DNA of 64,000 nt, from positions 558,001-622,000 of the forward strand of contig CP013997.1 in the NCBI GenBank assembly GCA_001534745.1. The letters run 5' to 3'. The notes under the pieces were generated by a model. The model had not been told where the DNA came from. It searched no databases and saw nothing but the letters and a program-made list of their open reading frames with translations. Below are positions 54,753 through 62,489 of this stretch, one piece after another. Source of the DNA: Pseudomonas monteilii (lineage in GTDB: Bacteria; Pseudomonadota; Gammaproteobacteria; Pseudomonadales; Pseudomonadaceae). The number at the start of each line of letters is the position of its first letter. Positions within the stretch are counted from its first letter, which is position 1. A program made the translations under genes and the position numbers.

Positions 54753-56227
54753 CTGAGTTGCGGTCGGGGTGGCAGATTACTTCCACTTCAGAGGCGTGCG
54801 GGCTTGTCCAGAGCGGTGGAACTCCGAAAGCTGGGTTCGTTGCTTCAGCAGGTATTCCTTTTCTCAAGGTCTATAATATCGTAGATCAGAACATTCGGTT
54901 TGAATACAAACCGCAATTCGTCACGCAAGAAGTTCATGAGGGCGAGCTGCGAAAATCGAAAATTCGGCCAGGTGATGTTTTGATGAACATTGTAGGGCCC
55001 CCACTCGGAAAGGTCGCAATTGTTCCGGATACCTATCCAGAATGGAATGCAAATCAGGCACTCACAATTTTTCGCCCAAGTGCTGCGGTGTCCACAGACT
55101 GGCTTTACTACTTCCTTTGCGGGGGAAGCAGCGTTCAGAGTGTAATTAATGAAACTCGAGGCTCAGCTGGGCAGGTCAACATCTCGTTGTCGCAGTGCCG
55201 CAGTTTTGAGATACCGCTGCCGCCTCCAGCGGAACAACAGCGGATCGTGGCGAAGATCGACAGCATCACCGGGAAAGCTAGACGAGCCCGCGACAATCTC
55301 GACCACGTCCCCCGTCTGGTCGAGAAATACAAACAGGCCATCCTCGCCGCCGCCTTTCGGGGTGATTTGACGCGCGAATGGCGCGCTGCGAATCACACCT
55401 TGGAAACGGCTGCTCAAATTGTTGACCGCATTGATCCGCCCGTGCAGTCACGAGGCGGTCGTGAGGCCACAACTAATATCGTCCCTGGCATAGCAGGGCT
55501 TTCCGTCAACGATCCCGGCACGAAAGCACCGGAAGGCTGGTCGTGGATCGGGCTTCGACGCATTGCGCGACAAGAGACAGGGCACACGCCAAGCCGCTCG
55601 AAATCAGCTTATTGGAACGGTGGAATTCCTTGGATCGGTATTCGCGATGCTGGCAGTCATCATGGCCAGGTAATTCATGACACGATCCAAACCATTAGTG
55701 ATGAAGGGTTAGCGAATTCTTCAGCAAGACTTCTCCCTGCCGGCACGGTCTGCCTTTCACGCACTGCATCGGTAGGCTATGTCACGGTGATGGGCAGGCC
55801 AATGGCTACGAGCCAAGATTTCGCAACTTGGACCTGCACTGAAGCCTTGTTGCCCGCTTATCTGATGTACGCTCTAATTGCGGAAGGTGAGCACATTCGC
55901 GAATTTGGCGAAGGATCGACACACACTACGATCTATTTTCCCGAAATTCGGGCGCTGCACATTTGTTTGGCGCCACTGGAGGAGCAGAGGGAAATCGTTC
56001 GGCGTGTAGAAAGCTCGTTCGCTTGGATCGAACGCCTCGCTGCTGAAGCCACAAGTGCGCGCAAGTTGATTGATCATTTGGACCAAGCTGTGCTTGCCAA
56101 GGCCCTCAGGGGAGAACTTGTCCCACAGGATCCGACCGATGAGCCCGTTAGTGCTGTGCTCGACCGCATCCGAATGGAGCGCGCCGCCGCGCCGAAGATC
56201 AAACGCGGTCGCACTAGGTCTACCTGA
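54749..56227 (+). CDS. hsdS: Type I specificity subunit HsdS
   Basis: 492 residues with the expected two halves: target recognition domain 1 (~1-150), conserved helix ending PPAEQQRIVAKIDSI, TRD2 (~260-400), and conserved helix PLEEQREIVRRVESSF with a C-terminal helix. Each TRD reads half of a bipartite DNA site, which cannot be predicted here. Start ATG overlaps the hsdM stop (ATGA). The C-terminal tail is basic (PKIKRGRTRS). No internal repeats that would suggest shuffling were seen. Confidence 0.9.
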   Translation: MTELRSGWQITSTSEACGLVQSGGTPKAGFVASAGIPFLKVYNIVDQNIRFEYKPQFVTQEVHEGELRKSKIRPGDVLMNIVGPPLGKVAIVPDTYPEWNANQALTIFRPSAAVSTDWLYYFLCGGSSVQSVINETRGSAGQVNISLSQCRSFEIPLPPPAEQQRIVAKIDSITGKARRARDNLDHVPRLVEKYKQAILAAAFRGDLTREWRAANHTLETAAQIVDRIDPPVQSRGGREATTNIVPGIAGLSVNDPGTKAPEGWSWIGLRRIARQETGHTPSRSKSAYWNGGIPWIGIRDAGSHHGQVIHDTIQTISDEGLANSSARLLPAGTVCLSRTASVGYVTVMGRPMATSQDFATWTCTEALLPAYLMYALIAEGEHIREFGEGSTHTTIYFPEIRALHICLAPLEEQREIVRRVESSFAWIERLAAEATSARKLIDHLDQAVLAKALRGELVPQDPTDEPVSAVLDRIRMERAAAPKIKRGRTRST

Positions 56228-56567
56228 TCTTATCGCCATACCCAATTAACAAAGATTGATGCTGCCGGTGATGCGCCTCACTGTTAGGGGCGCACAGTAC
56301 GTGGGCTATGCGGCCGAGTGCATTGCCCACGATCTTGCCCTCAGCCCGCCGAGGGTGATGAAATGTTGTCAAAGAACGGCAGCGGCTACACCATAACTGC
56401 ATACATTGGTCAAACCTCTAAATATCCAAGTCGGGCCTTGTCGCTTCGTTGAATCGTGGACGCGTCATCGTGACCCATGCGGGCCTAGCGCTGCTCAGCC
56501 CAGTCTCGGGCGGGTCGGCGTGAACGAGCTGAAAGACTATTGGAGGCTTTTACAAATTTCACAGCGA
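56228..56567. other. Intergenic region between hsdS and the convergent nuclease gene
   Basis: 340 bases between convergent genes. No gene, and no clear T-rich terminator hairpin. Short ORFs on either strand lack ribosome sites and family likeness. Confidence 0.4.
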
Positions 56568-57725
56568 TCAGAAACCTTCCGATTCGGTTTCTGCTCTATC
56601 CATTTGAGCTATAAGATCCTCAATAGAGAGTGCTGGAAATTTTCTATGCAACATCGCGTGACAATTAGGGCAAACTGGGCGAAGATCGGTTACCGGGTTG
56701 AGTTCATAAGATTCTCCTATTTCAGCTAATGGTTTTAAGTGATGGACATGAATAAATTTTTCGCCCAGCTCCCCATATTTTTCCGAGAAGTCGAACTTGC
56801 AAACAAAACACTTCCAGCCCCAGTGGTGGGTGCATTTTAGACGAGCGCCTCGGTCTCGCTCGTAAATCTTAGTCGTTACAAATTTAGCTCCACCTTCGGT
56901 CACTGTATCGCGATTGTTGGTTTGTAAAATTGATTCGATATCTGATTCTAGGAGGTCTTGATCAAAATCCCAGATTACCTTTACTGGTGAAGTATTGGAT
57001 ACTTGGTAAGGTTTAGCGACTCCTGCAAATATGAATGGCTCACGATCAGACTGGCGATAAAATATGTAGACGCGACCTAGAGGTTTTAGCAGTCTCTGTA
57101 TTGAGTTGTGTTGCAACTTTGACGGGCCTTTGCCTGACCACACCAAGCGATCACCTTCAAAATAGTTTTCGTAATTATGGCCAGTTCGTCCAGGAGCACC
57201 AATGTTGCAAAATATAAAAGCATTCCCCTCGTGCTCCGTGTAGCCGGTGAACCAAGCGCCACCTTTTGGTTCGGGACTCAAGCCAAGTATTTTGAATACA
57301 TCGGACCTGCTATATATTTCACCCAAAATAAACTTCGGTAAAGTTGGCTGTTTTTTTTGGCTAGCAGGTGAGTCAATTTTTCGTAAAGGGATATCAGAAA
57401 CCTCTGAGGCAGCAATCACATAGCCGACCTGCTTAAGACGTATTTCTGCTGCTCGGAGGATATCTGCGCTAAAGCAGCGCCGCCATATACTTTGCGTAAC
57501 TAGAGCTTCAACTGAAAGATCCAGTCTTCCGCCCTCCCAAAGTTTGGTAAATCCATCGGATGGTTTCGAATGGGATATCAAGGAAATCACGGTTTGATAT
57601 CCACCTAGCGAACCTAGCATTTGGAGGAATAATGCTGGTCGGTAGTTTAGTGCTGATTGTGCTTCCATCGCTTTATGGCGCAAGAATGTTGTGAACTCTT
57701 CGTCTTCCACAGTTGTCATCGGCAT
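56568..57725 (-). CDS. HNH endonuclease with DUF3427-like DNA-reading domain (McrA-type)
   Basis: 385 residues. The middle part (~130-250) has GEIYSRSDVFKILGLSPEPK, GGAWFTGYTEHEGNAF and WSGKGPSKLQHNSIQRLLKP, resembling DUF3427-type modules found in modification-dependent nucleases. The C-terminal HNH nuclease is intact: CFVCKFDF, FIHVHHLKPLAEIG, NPVTDLRPVCPNCHAMLHRK with zinc cysteines. The N-terminal ~110 residues are helical and unknown. It is probably a type IV restriction enzyme, or one recognising specific DNA. Last gene of a four-gene overlapping operon led by a tyrosine recombinase. Confidence 0.82.
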   Translation of the reverse strand: MPMTTVEDEEFTTFLRHKAMEAQSALNYRPALFLQMLGSLGGYQTVISLISHSKPSDGFTKLWEGGRLDLSVEALVTQSIWRRCFSADILRAAEIRLKQVGYVIAASEVSDIPLRKIDSPASQKKQPTLPKFILGEIYSRSDVFKILGLSPEPKGGAWFTGYTEHEGNAFIFCNIGAPGRTGHNYENYFEGDRLVWSGKGPSKLQHNSIQRLLKPLGRVYIFYRQSDREPFIFAGVAKPYQVSNTSPVKVIWDFDQDLLESDIESILQTNNRDTVTEGGAKFVTTKIYERDRGARLKCTHHWGWKCFVCKFDFSEKYGELGEKFIHVHHLKPLAEIGESYELNPVTDLRPVCPNCHAMLHRKFPALSIEDLIAQMDRAETESEGF

Positions 57726-57895
57726 TTTGGTTCTCTTATATTTTGTAGTGTGCTGATTGTGCGATTACTGGCTTCAAGCTGCAACATGTGTTTGAGTCGA
57801 TCCTCAGTCCATAGGCATAGATATTTGGCCGCTTCTGTTGATTGCTGTCGGTTGAGACTATAAAAATCAGATTCGATCAGATGTTGAACACCCAT
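57716..57895 (-). CDS. Small hypothetical protein in integrase-nuclease operon
   Basis: 59 codons from ATG 57895 (MGVQHLIESDFYSLNRQQST). It begins 19 bases inside the previous gene and ends 10 bases inside the HNH gene, so translation is probably coupled on both sides. The product is helical and charged; no family recognised. GGGAAAAAC precedes the ATG as a modest ribosome site. The overlaps are the main support; it could instead be non-coding. Confidence 0.5.
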   Translation of the reverse strand: MGVQHLIESDFYSLNRQQSTEAAKYLCLWTEDRLKHMLQLEASNRTISTLQNIREPKCR

Positions 57896-58152
57896 GTTTT
57901 TCCCAGGCGGAGGGCAAGCAGCCGCACGGTCAGCAGATAGTAATACCGGGTGGCCTTGCTTCGTCGATCCAAGCGATGCTCGAGAAACCAAACCAAATGC
58001 TTTCGCTGCCAGGCCCAGGGTGTCGCTCGCTGCCATCGCTCTGCAATTTCAGCCTGGATCATCTTCGCCTGCCGCAAATGACGTTGCCGGGTCGCGGACG
58101 AGCCGGTCAGAACACCAGCCAAGAACAATCCCATATCGAATGGCTTACTCAT
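57877..58152 (-). CDS. Small basic hypothetical protein downstream of recombinase
   Basis: 91 residues, tryptophan- and arginine-rich (EIAERWQRATPWAWQRKHLV, RLDRRSKATRYYYLLTV). The start overlaps the recombinase stop (ATGA at 58149-58152). Basic helical nature suggests DNA or membrane binding, perhaps as a recombination directionality or accessory factor. No family recognised. Second gene of the operon. Confidence 0.6.
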   Translation of the reverse strand: MSKPFDMGLFLAGVLTGSSATRQRHLRQAKMIQAEIAERWQRATPWAWQRKHLVWFLEHRLDRRSKATRYYYLLTVRLLALRLGKTWVFNI

Positions 58153-59129
58153 GCCCGGCCACCAATGTAGGCCGCGACCACGTCGATCCGACCGTGTCCA
58201 AGCTCGTAACTGATTCGCCTCTGGGCCTCGCCATCAAGGTTCCTATCTACCTGGTAACATTTGCCACCATTGATTGGCGCGGGGCATTGGGTGATCTGCT
58301 CGTAGCGCTCACATGCGTACGCTGCTCGTAGCTCATGGAAGCCTTTGAGGTTGTGTGCATGCAGGATATCCCGCGCAGGGCGGATAACTTGTTGCAGAAG
58401 ATCTAGGTAGTTTTCGTGTGCCGCAATCAGGTTGCGGCTGCCCGCAGACGACACCTGCTGCGCAAACTCAAGTGCACTTCGAACATGGTCATCTACCGCA
58501 ATCCAACGGGGCGCCGAGGCGCCGGCGCGGCCGCCTTTGGTGCCATCTTGAATGTTAATTCTGCCTAGCTCTTTAGCCTCATGGCTCAGCCGTGGCAGGT
58601 CTGCCAGGATGGCCTCGCGCAAGCGCATGCCGGTGGCTCGCGCCAACAGAACGATCGCGGCGGCCTGCAGATGATCACGAATGCAAAGTGCGTCGACAAT
58701 CTTCTTAACCTGTTCGCGGTCTTGGCCCTGAGGCACCGAGTGTCGAACCCCGGTGCGCTGCATACCCAACGCCTTGCTAGGACTTGGCAAATTCACGTAC
58801 TGATCACCGCGAAGCGCAGCCATGGTCCTGTTAACGCTGGATAGCCGATTTTGTGCGGTGCTGACAGCGAGATCACCGCGCCTAACCATGTCGCGCAGGT
58901 ACGCCGCATAGTCGGCCAGCACCTCCCGATCAATCAGCCGCGCATCATTGATACCGGGCCCTTGTTCGGAGCGGCACCACTTCACGAATGCCTGCCACCG
59001 ATCACAGTGTGCCCTCACCGTGCCGTAGTGACCGCCGCCGAACATGTCTTTCAACGCCTGCGGCCCTGCATAGCTCAGTTGCCTGCCGTAGCCGAAGTTA
59101 CGGCCATCGCGTCTACCCACCAATGCCAT
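58149..59129 (-). CDS. Tyrosine recombinase (Integrase_1-type)
   Basis: 326 residues with GAGGTGA upstream of the ATG. N-terminal SAM-like core-binding domain ~20-120. Catalytic domain with ATGMRLREAIL (first Arg), GFHELRAAYACE (His-x-x-Arg) and SYELGHGRIDVVAAYIG (second His and nucleophile Tyr); the box I Arg, box II H-x-x-R and Tyr are all present. This is the integrase-domain type often found in Pseudomonas islands. Unlike the integrase at the tmRNA gene, it is intact. First gene of a four-gene overlapping operon ending in the HNH nuclease. Confidence 0.87.
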   Translation of the reverse strand: MALVGRRDGRNFGYGRQLSYAGPQALKDMFGGGHYGTVRAHCDRWQAFVKWCRSEQGPGINDARLIDREVLADYAAYLRDMVRRGDLAVSTAQNRLSSVNRTMAALRGDQYVNLPSPSKALGMQRTGVRHSVPQGQDREQVKKIVDALCIRDHLQAAAIVLLARATGMRLREAILADLPRLSHEAKELGRINIQDGTKGGRAGASAPRWIAVDDHVRSALEFAQQVSSAGSRNLIAAHENYLDLLQQVIRPARDILHAHNLKGFHELRAAYACERYEQITQCPAPINGGKCYQVDRNLDGEAQRRISYELGHGRIDVVAAYIGGRA

Positions 59130-60071
59130 GTCGAATCACCTCATCGCCTGGTCTCCGATCCTCGCCCCACGTCATCCCGCCAAGAATGTTGAGTGTTATC
59201 AGGGATCAAGGCCCCTGCGACCTGTGGGGATGTCCACTACGCGGGACTAGCGGCTCCTTACGTCCGGGAGCAAGGGCATCTCATGATCTGGCCTCCTGAA
59301 CACCGTTACCGGTGGGCGGGTGGAGGCAGCACTGGCTGACGAGACCAGCGCCTGAAGATCCTGAGCCATGTGCAAGCAGCAATGCGATGACCGGGGCATA
59401 CCTGACTGTCAGTCAGGTGCAGTCCATTCCTTGGTCTGCGGCACCATCATCTACAGCGCTGTTGCTGGTGACATCGGCGTTTGTCACGCCGATTGTCACG
59501 AGGGGGAATGCCGCAAAGCCTTGTGCGATCAGGGCTGCAGCAGTGGTAGAAGTGCCCGTCTCTTTCCAGAAGAAAGAGACGGGCACAGGTTGGCGCAGTA
59601 TTCGGCCAAGCGGATAGGTTGCTGCAGGGCAGCGAGGTACGGTGTATCTGGCGCACGAGCGCTACATGTGTAAGAGCATCCATCACATGGGTAGTGACCG
59701 TACGAGCTGCCGGATGCGAATCGTACTTGGGCTGAACCACCGCGGGAGCGGCGTGACCTTTAAGGCTCGGGTCACCTGGGGTGCTGTCATCGACAGCCTT
59801 TGCACGGCCAGTTCTACGCCTGTGGATAAACCCGGTCAAGGGCCGAAATTAAGCGCCCTTGAGGACGTGAAAAGCGGTTATCCATCGGTGGAATTACTTG
59901 GTAAATCCCGGACAACGTCGTGGCTTTTAGCTCTTCAAAATGAGGTCCATCCAAACAGGGCGGCTTCGCAGCCCTGTTTGGATGGACCCGCGCTGAGAAG
60001 CAGATAAGCGAGGCTGCTTGCCCCGAATCTTGGACGTTCAGTTGTTTCCGCAATTCTTGCGCCGTACAGAG
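59130..60071. other. Non-coding stretch rich in perfect inverted repeats between two integrase genes
   Basis: 942 bases with no convincing gene. Perfect inverted repeats seen: ACCTGACTG-T-CAGTCAGGT (59400-59418); ATCGGCG/CGCCGAT with 7-base loop (59473-59493); GTGCCCGTCTCTTT/AAAGAGACGGGCAC with 7-base loop (59552-59586); GCTGTC/GACAGC with 3-base loop (59783-59797); and a 17-bp stem GTCCATCCAAACAGGGC/GCCCTGTTTGGATGGAC with 9-base loop (59945-59987). None has a T-tract, so they are not ordinary terminators. They may be recombinase arm sites, operators or structured RNA. Confidence 0.6.
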
Positions 60072-61328
60072 CTAGCGGATCGGTACCACGTTCTTGTCTC
60101 TGACTTGACCGTATGCTGAGGCAAGCAGGCTGCCGGTGGCAGCTTTCTGGATGTACTCACTCCACCAGGCCATCATCGGTCGTCTGCGTTCAATGTAGTC
60201 GGCTCGGTTGTAGGCGCTGCGCACCTCATCCTTGTCGACATGCGCCAGTGCGACCTCAATGAGTTCGGGGTCCCACCCATGTTCATTCAAGATGGTGCTG
60301 GCCATCGAGCGCATACCGTGGCTGACCAATCGATCCTGAAAACCCATGCGTTTCAACGCCATGTTGGCGGTCTGGCTATTGGCGTGAGTGCGTGGATTTC
60401 TATCGGCCGGAAAGACGTATTCGCGATGGCCGCTGTGAGTCTTCAGTGACTCCAACAGTGCGACAGCGTGATCACTCAACGGGATGCTGTGTGGGCGGCG
60501 CTTTTTCATCCGCTCCGGTGGGATAGTCCAGACACGCCTTTCAAAGTCGATATCTGCCCAGCGAGTGGTCGCCGCCTCGGCGGGGCGAGTCATCGTGTGC
60601 AACTGCCACTCGATCAGGCAGCGGGTGGTGCGTTTGATGTTGGCGTTCGCGATCTCCAGCATGAGTTCGGGGAGTTCTTCGGGCGGGAGCGCAGCCATGT
60701 TCTCTTTCTTGGGCTTCTTGAATTCTGCTCTGATGCCGGTGAGCGGGTTGGCGAAGATCAGGCCGGAGTTTACGCCGTAGGTCATGATCACTTTTAGTCG
60801 CTGGCTGAGACGCTTGACCGTCTCCAGGCTGCCTTTCGCTTCGATTAGACGAAGCAATGCGATCACCATCGGCGCGGTGATCTTCATCAGTGGGGTCGTC
60901 TTCAAATCGGGAAACACGTGCAGCGTGAGCGACCACCAGATGTCCTCGGCGTAGGCCAGGGTGACCGAGTCCTTCTTGAGCTCGAACCAGGCGGTGGCCA
61001 CGTTCTCGAAGGTGTGTTCGGTTTCTGCGCGCTTGGCTTCATTCAACGTATTGCGCTGTACCTTCGGATCGATGCCTTAGGCGAGCAGCTCGCGGGCACC
61101 GACTGCCATCTTTTTTGCATTCACGAGTGACGGTTCGGCATAGGTCCCGAAGCCGATGTTAATGCGCTTCTTGGTCACCGGTTCGCGGTAGTTGAAATTC
61201 CACAGCAACGAGCCGTTGCTGCGTACGCATAACTGCAAACCATCATCGTCAGTTAGGACGTAATCTTTGGACGCTGGTTTGACTCCCTTGAGCTGTCGAT
61301 CGGAGAGGCGGAGGTTTTGAGCAGGCAT
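60072..61328 (-). pseudogene. int: P4-type tyrosine integrase interrupted by an in-frame stop
   Basis: Start ATG 61328 with GAGGA 7 bases upstream. DUF4102 N-terminal domain (LRLSDRQLKGVKPASKDYVL, LLWNFNYREPVTKKRINIGF). An in-frame TAA at 61077-61079 falls in the arginine-rich linker (ARELLA-stop-GIDPKVQRNTLNEA), where family members have Lys. The same frame then continues through SAM-like and catalytic domains: MTRPAEAATTRW (Arg), SHGMRSMASTILNE (His-x-x-Arg), ALAHVDKDEVRSAYNRADY (His and Tyr), to 60072. It is adjacent to the tmRNA 3' end, its expected target. The C-terminal part alone (from ATG 61046) would lack the arm-binding domain. Confidence 0.88.
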
Positions 61329-61477
61329 GAGATTGTCCTCAGGCACTGATTCGGTATTCCAAAGATTAGCATCGGACGGGCTGGAAACCGTCTGGAATCC
61401 CCGAATGGCTGTAACTCAAAAACGCTCAAAAGACCGTACAAGCGCTGAAAGCCACGTATTCACCGAACTGCAGACAC

Positions 61478-61503
61478 AAAAAAAGACGCCCTAAGGCGTC
61501 TTC
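61478..61503 (-). terminator. Rho-independent terminator of the tmRNA gene
   Basis: On the minus strand: stem GACGCC, loop TTAG, stem GGCGTC, then seven T (complement of 61478-61484). It lies 13 bases beyond the tmRNA 3' end (61516). It is on the island side of the tmRNA 3' end, so it was either carried by the element to restore termination, or the crossover falls beyond it. Confidence 0.9.
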
Positions 61504-61515
61504 TCTTTTCGGATT

Positions 61516-61906
61516 TGGTGGAGCCGGGGGGATTTGAACCCCCGTCCGCCAGTGCTCCGCTGTCGGTCCTACATGCTTAGCCGTGTCTATTCAGTTAACC
61601 CGCAGCCGCCCGACGGGCAGGGTGCTTTGGGCGAGTTGTGTAAGTTTTAGCCACTTCGTCCACAACGTACTACGCGGCGATCCTGTTCTGTATGACAATC
61701 AGGTCGGGTTTACAGGCATCCCCTAGTGATTGCTGGAGCCGAAGCTACCAGAAGGGAGGGCTCGGCTGCTTACGCAGCGAGAGCGTATTCCCCGTAGGTT
61801 TCGTCATTGGCAACTATAGAAGTTGCAACAGTGGATTTACGAGTTCTGTTACCAACTCGGCATGCACCTAAAGTTTCACTACCGGCGTCGAATCCTAATC
61901 GGCCCC
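61516..61906 (-). ncRNA. ssrA: tmRNA (transfer-messenger RNA)
   Basis: Mature RNA of ~391 nt. The 5' end GGGGCCGATTAGGATTCGAC and 3' end CGGCTCCACCA pair in a 7-bp acceptor stem (one G-U), and GGGTTCAAATCCC forms the T-arm. The mRNA-like part encodes the tag ANDETYGEYALAA, then TAA. The 3' CCA is encoded. It rescues stalled ribosomes with SmpB and marks incomplete proteins for degradation. The 3' end is the usual integration target of P4-type integrases, consistent with the broken integrase beside it. Confidence 0.97.
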
Positions 61907-61925
61907 AGGGTCAAGCTCAGGTTGC

Positions 61926-61978
61926 CGTACCTCGCGGTACGTGAAACGGACTATACCGCATCTGGCGGGCGGCGTCGA
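61926..61978 (-). promoter_or_regulatory. Putative tmRNA promoter and 5' leader hairpin
   Basis: Reading the minus strand: TCGACG (61978-61973), 17 bases, TATAGT (61955-61950), a fair sigma70 promoter. The precursor leader holds CGTACC-GCGA-GGTACG (61941-61926), a 6-bp hairpin closed by a GNRA tetraloop, before the mature 5' end at 61906. RNase P would cut after it. No experiment supports either here. Confidence 0.5.
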
Positions 61979-62008
61979 CTCCTGGTCTGGCCGCCTGCCG
62001 GGGGCGGC

Positions 62009-62305
62009 TTAGCGGCCGTTGCTGCTCTTCTCGAGGTTCTCGAGGTCGGTCACGACCTTGCTGGTGATCGCGATGCATTTCTTGGTGTCGCCAGCGGCCT
62101 GGGCGTCCTTGGCTTGCTTGGTCTGCTCGTCGATGTCGGCAGCTGGGCCACCGGTTTCGGTGGTGCCGACGTTGGCGGCGGTATTGGTCGCCTGCATGTC
62201 GTTGATCTTCTGCAGGTTGATGGCGCACAGGTCATCGGCGGCGAACGCCGGAGAGGCCAGCAGGGTGGCGGCTGCGAACAGGGCCGAAAGCGCGGTACCT
62301 TTCAT
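62009..62305 (-). CDS. Small exported protein of unknown function
   Basis: 98 residues from ATG 62305 (GAGGAGA upstream). Signal peptide MKGTALSALFAAATLLASPA, cut after AFA. The mature ~75 residues are helical with two cysteines (DLCAINLQKINDMQATNTAA and KKCIAITSKVVTDLENL), probably one disulfide in the periplasm. I recall a hypothetical gene at this place in P. putida. It lies between the D-lactate dehydrogenase gene and the tmRNA gene. Function unknown. Confidence 0.75.
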   Translation of the reverse strand: MKGTALSALFAAATLLASPAFAADDLCAINLQKINDMQATNTAANVGTTETGGPAADIDEQTKQAKDAQAAGDTKKCIAITSKVVTDLENLEKSSNGR

Positions 62306-62489
62306 AGATGTCTCCTCGGACAATGGCCTCTCACAGATGGGCCTGTTCCATGGACTGTGCGCGCTCACGTAGGGTTCAATCGGGACTGTGCCGCGATCTC
62401 CCATGAACGGCCCGGCTGGCCGGGCCTGGCAACATTTCGAATCGATATCGAACGCGGCCAGGCCTGTCAGCATGGGTGGCTTCAGGCCA

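Noticed and set aside
59642..60007. Plus- and minus-strand ORFs in the hairpin region
   Set aside because: Their translations run through the perfect inverted repeats and show the same peptide on both strands, a sign of palindromic DNA rather than coding.
61516..61550. tRNA gene at the T-arm-like sequence
   Set aside because: The T-arm and CCA end belong to the tmRNA; no anticodon arm or D-arm of a normal tRNA is present.
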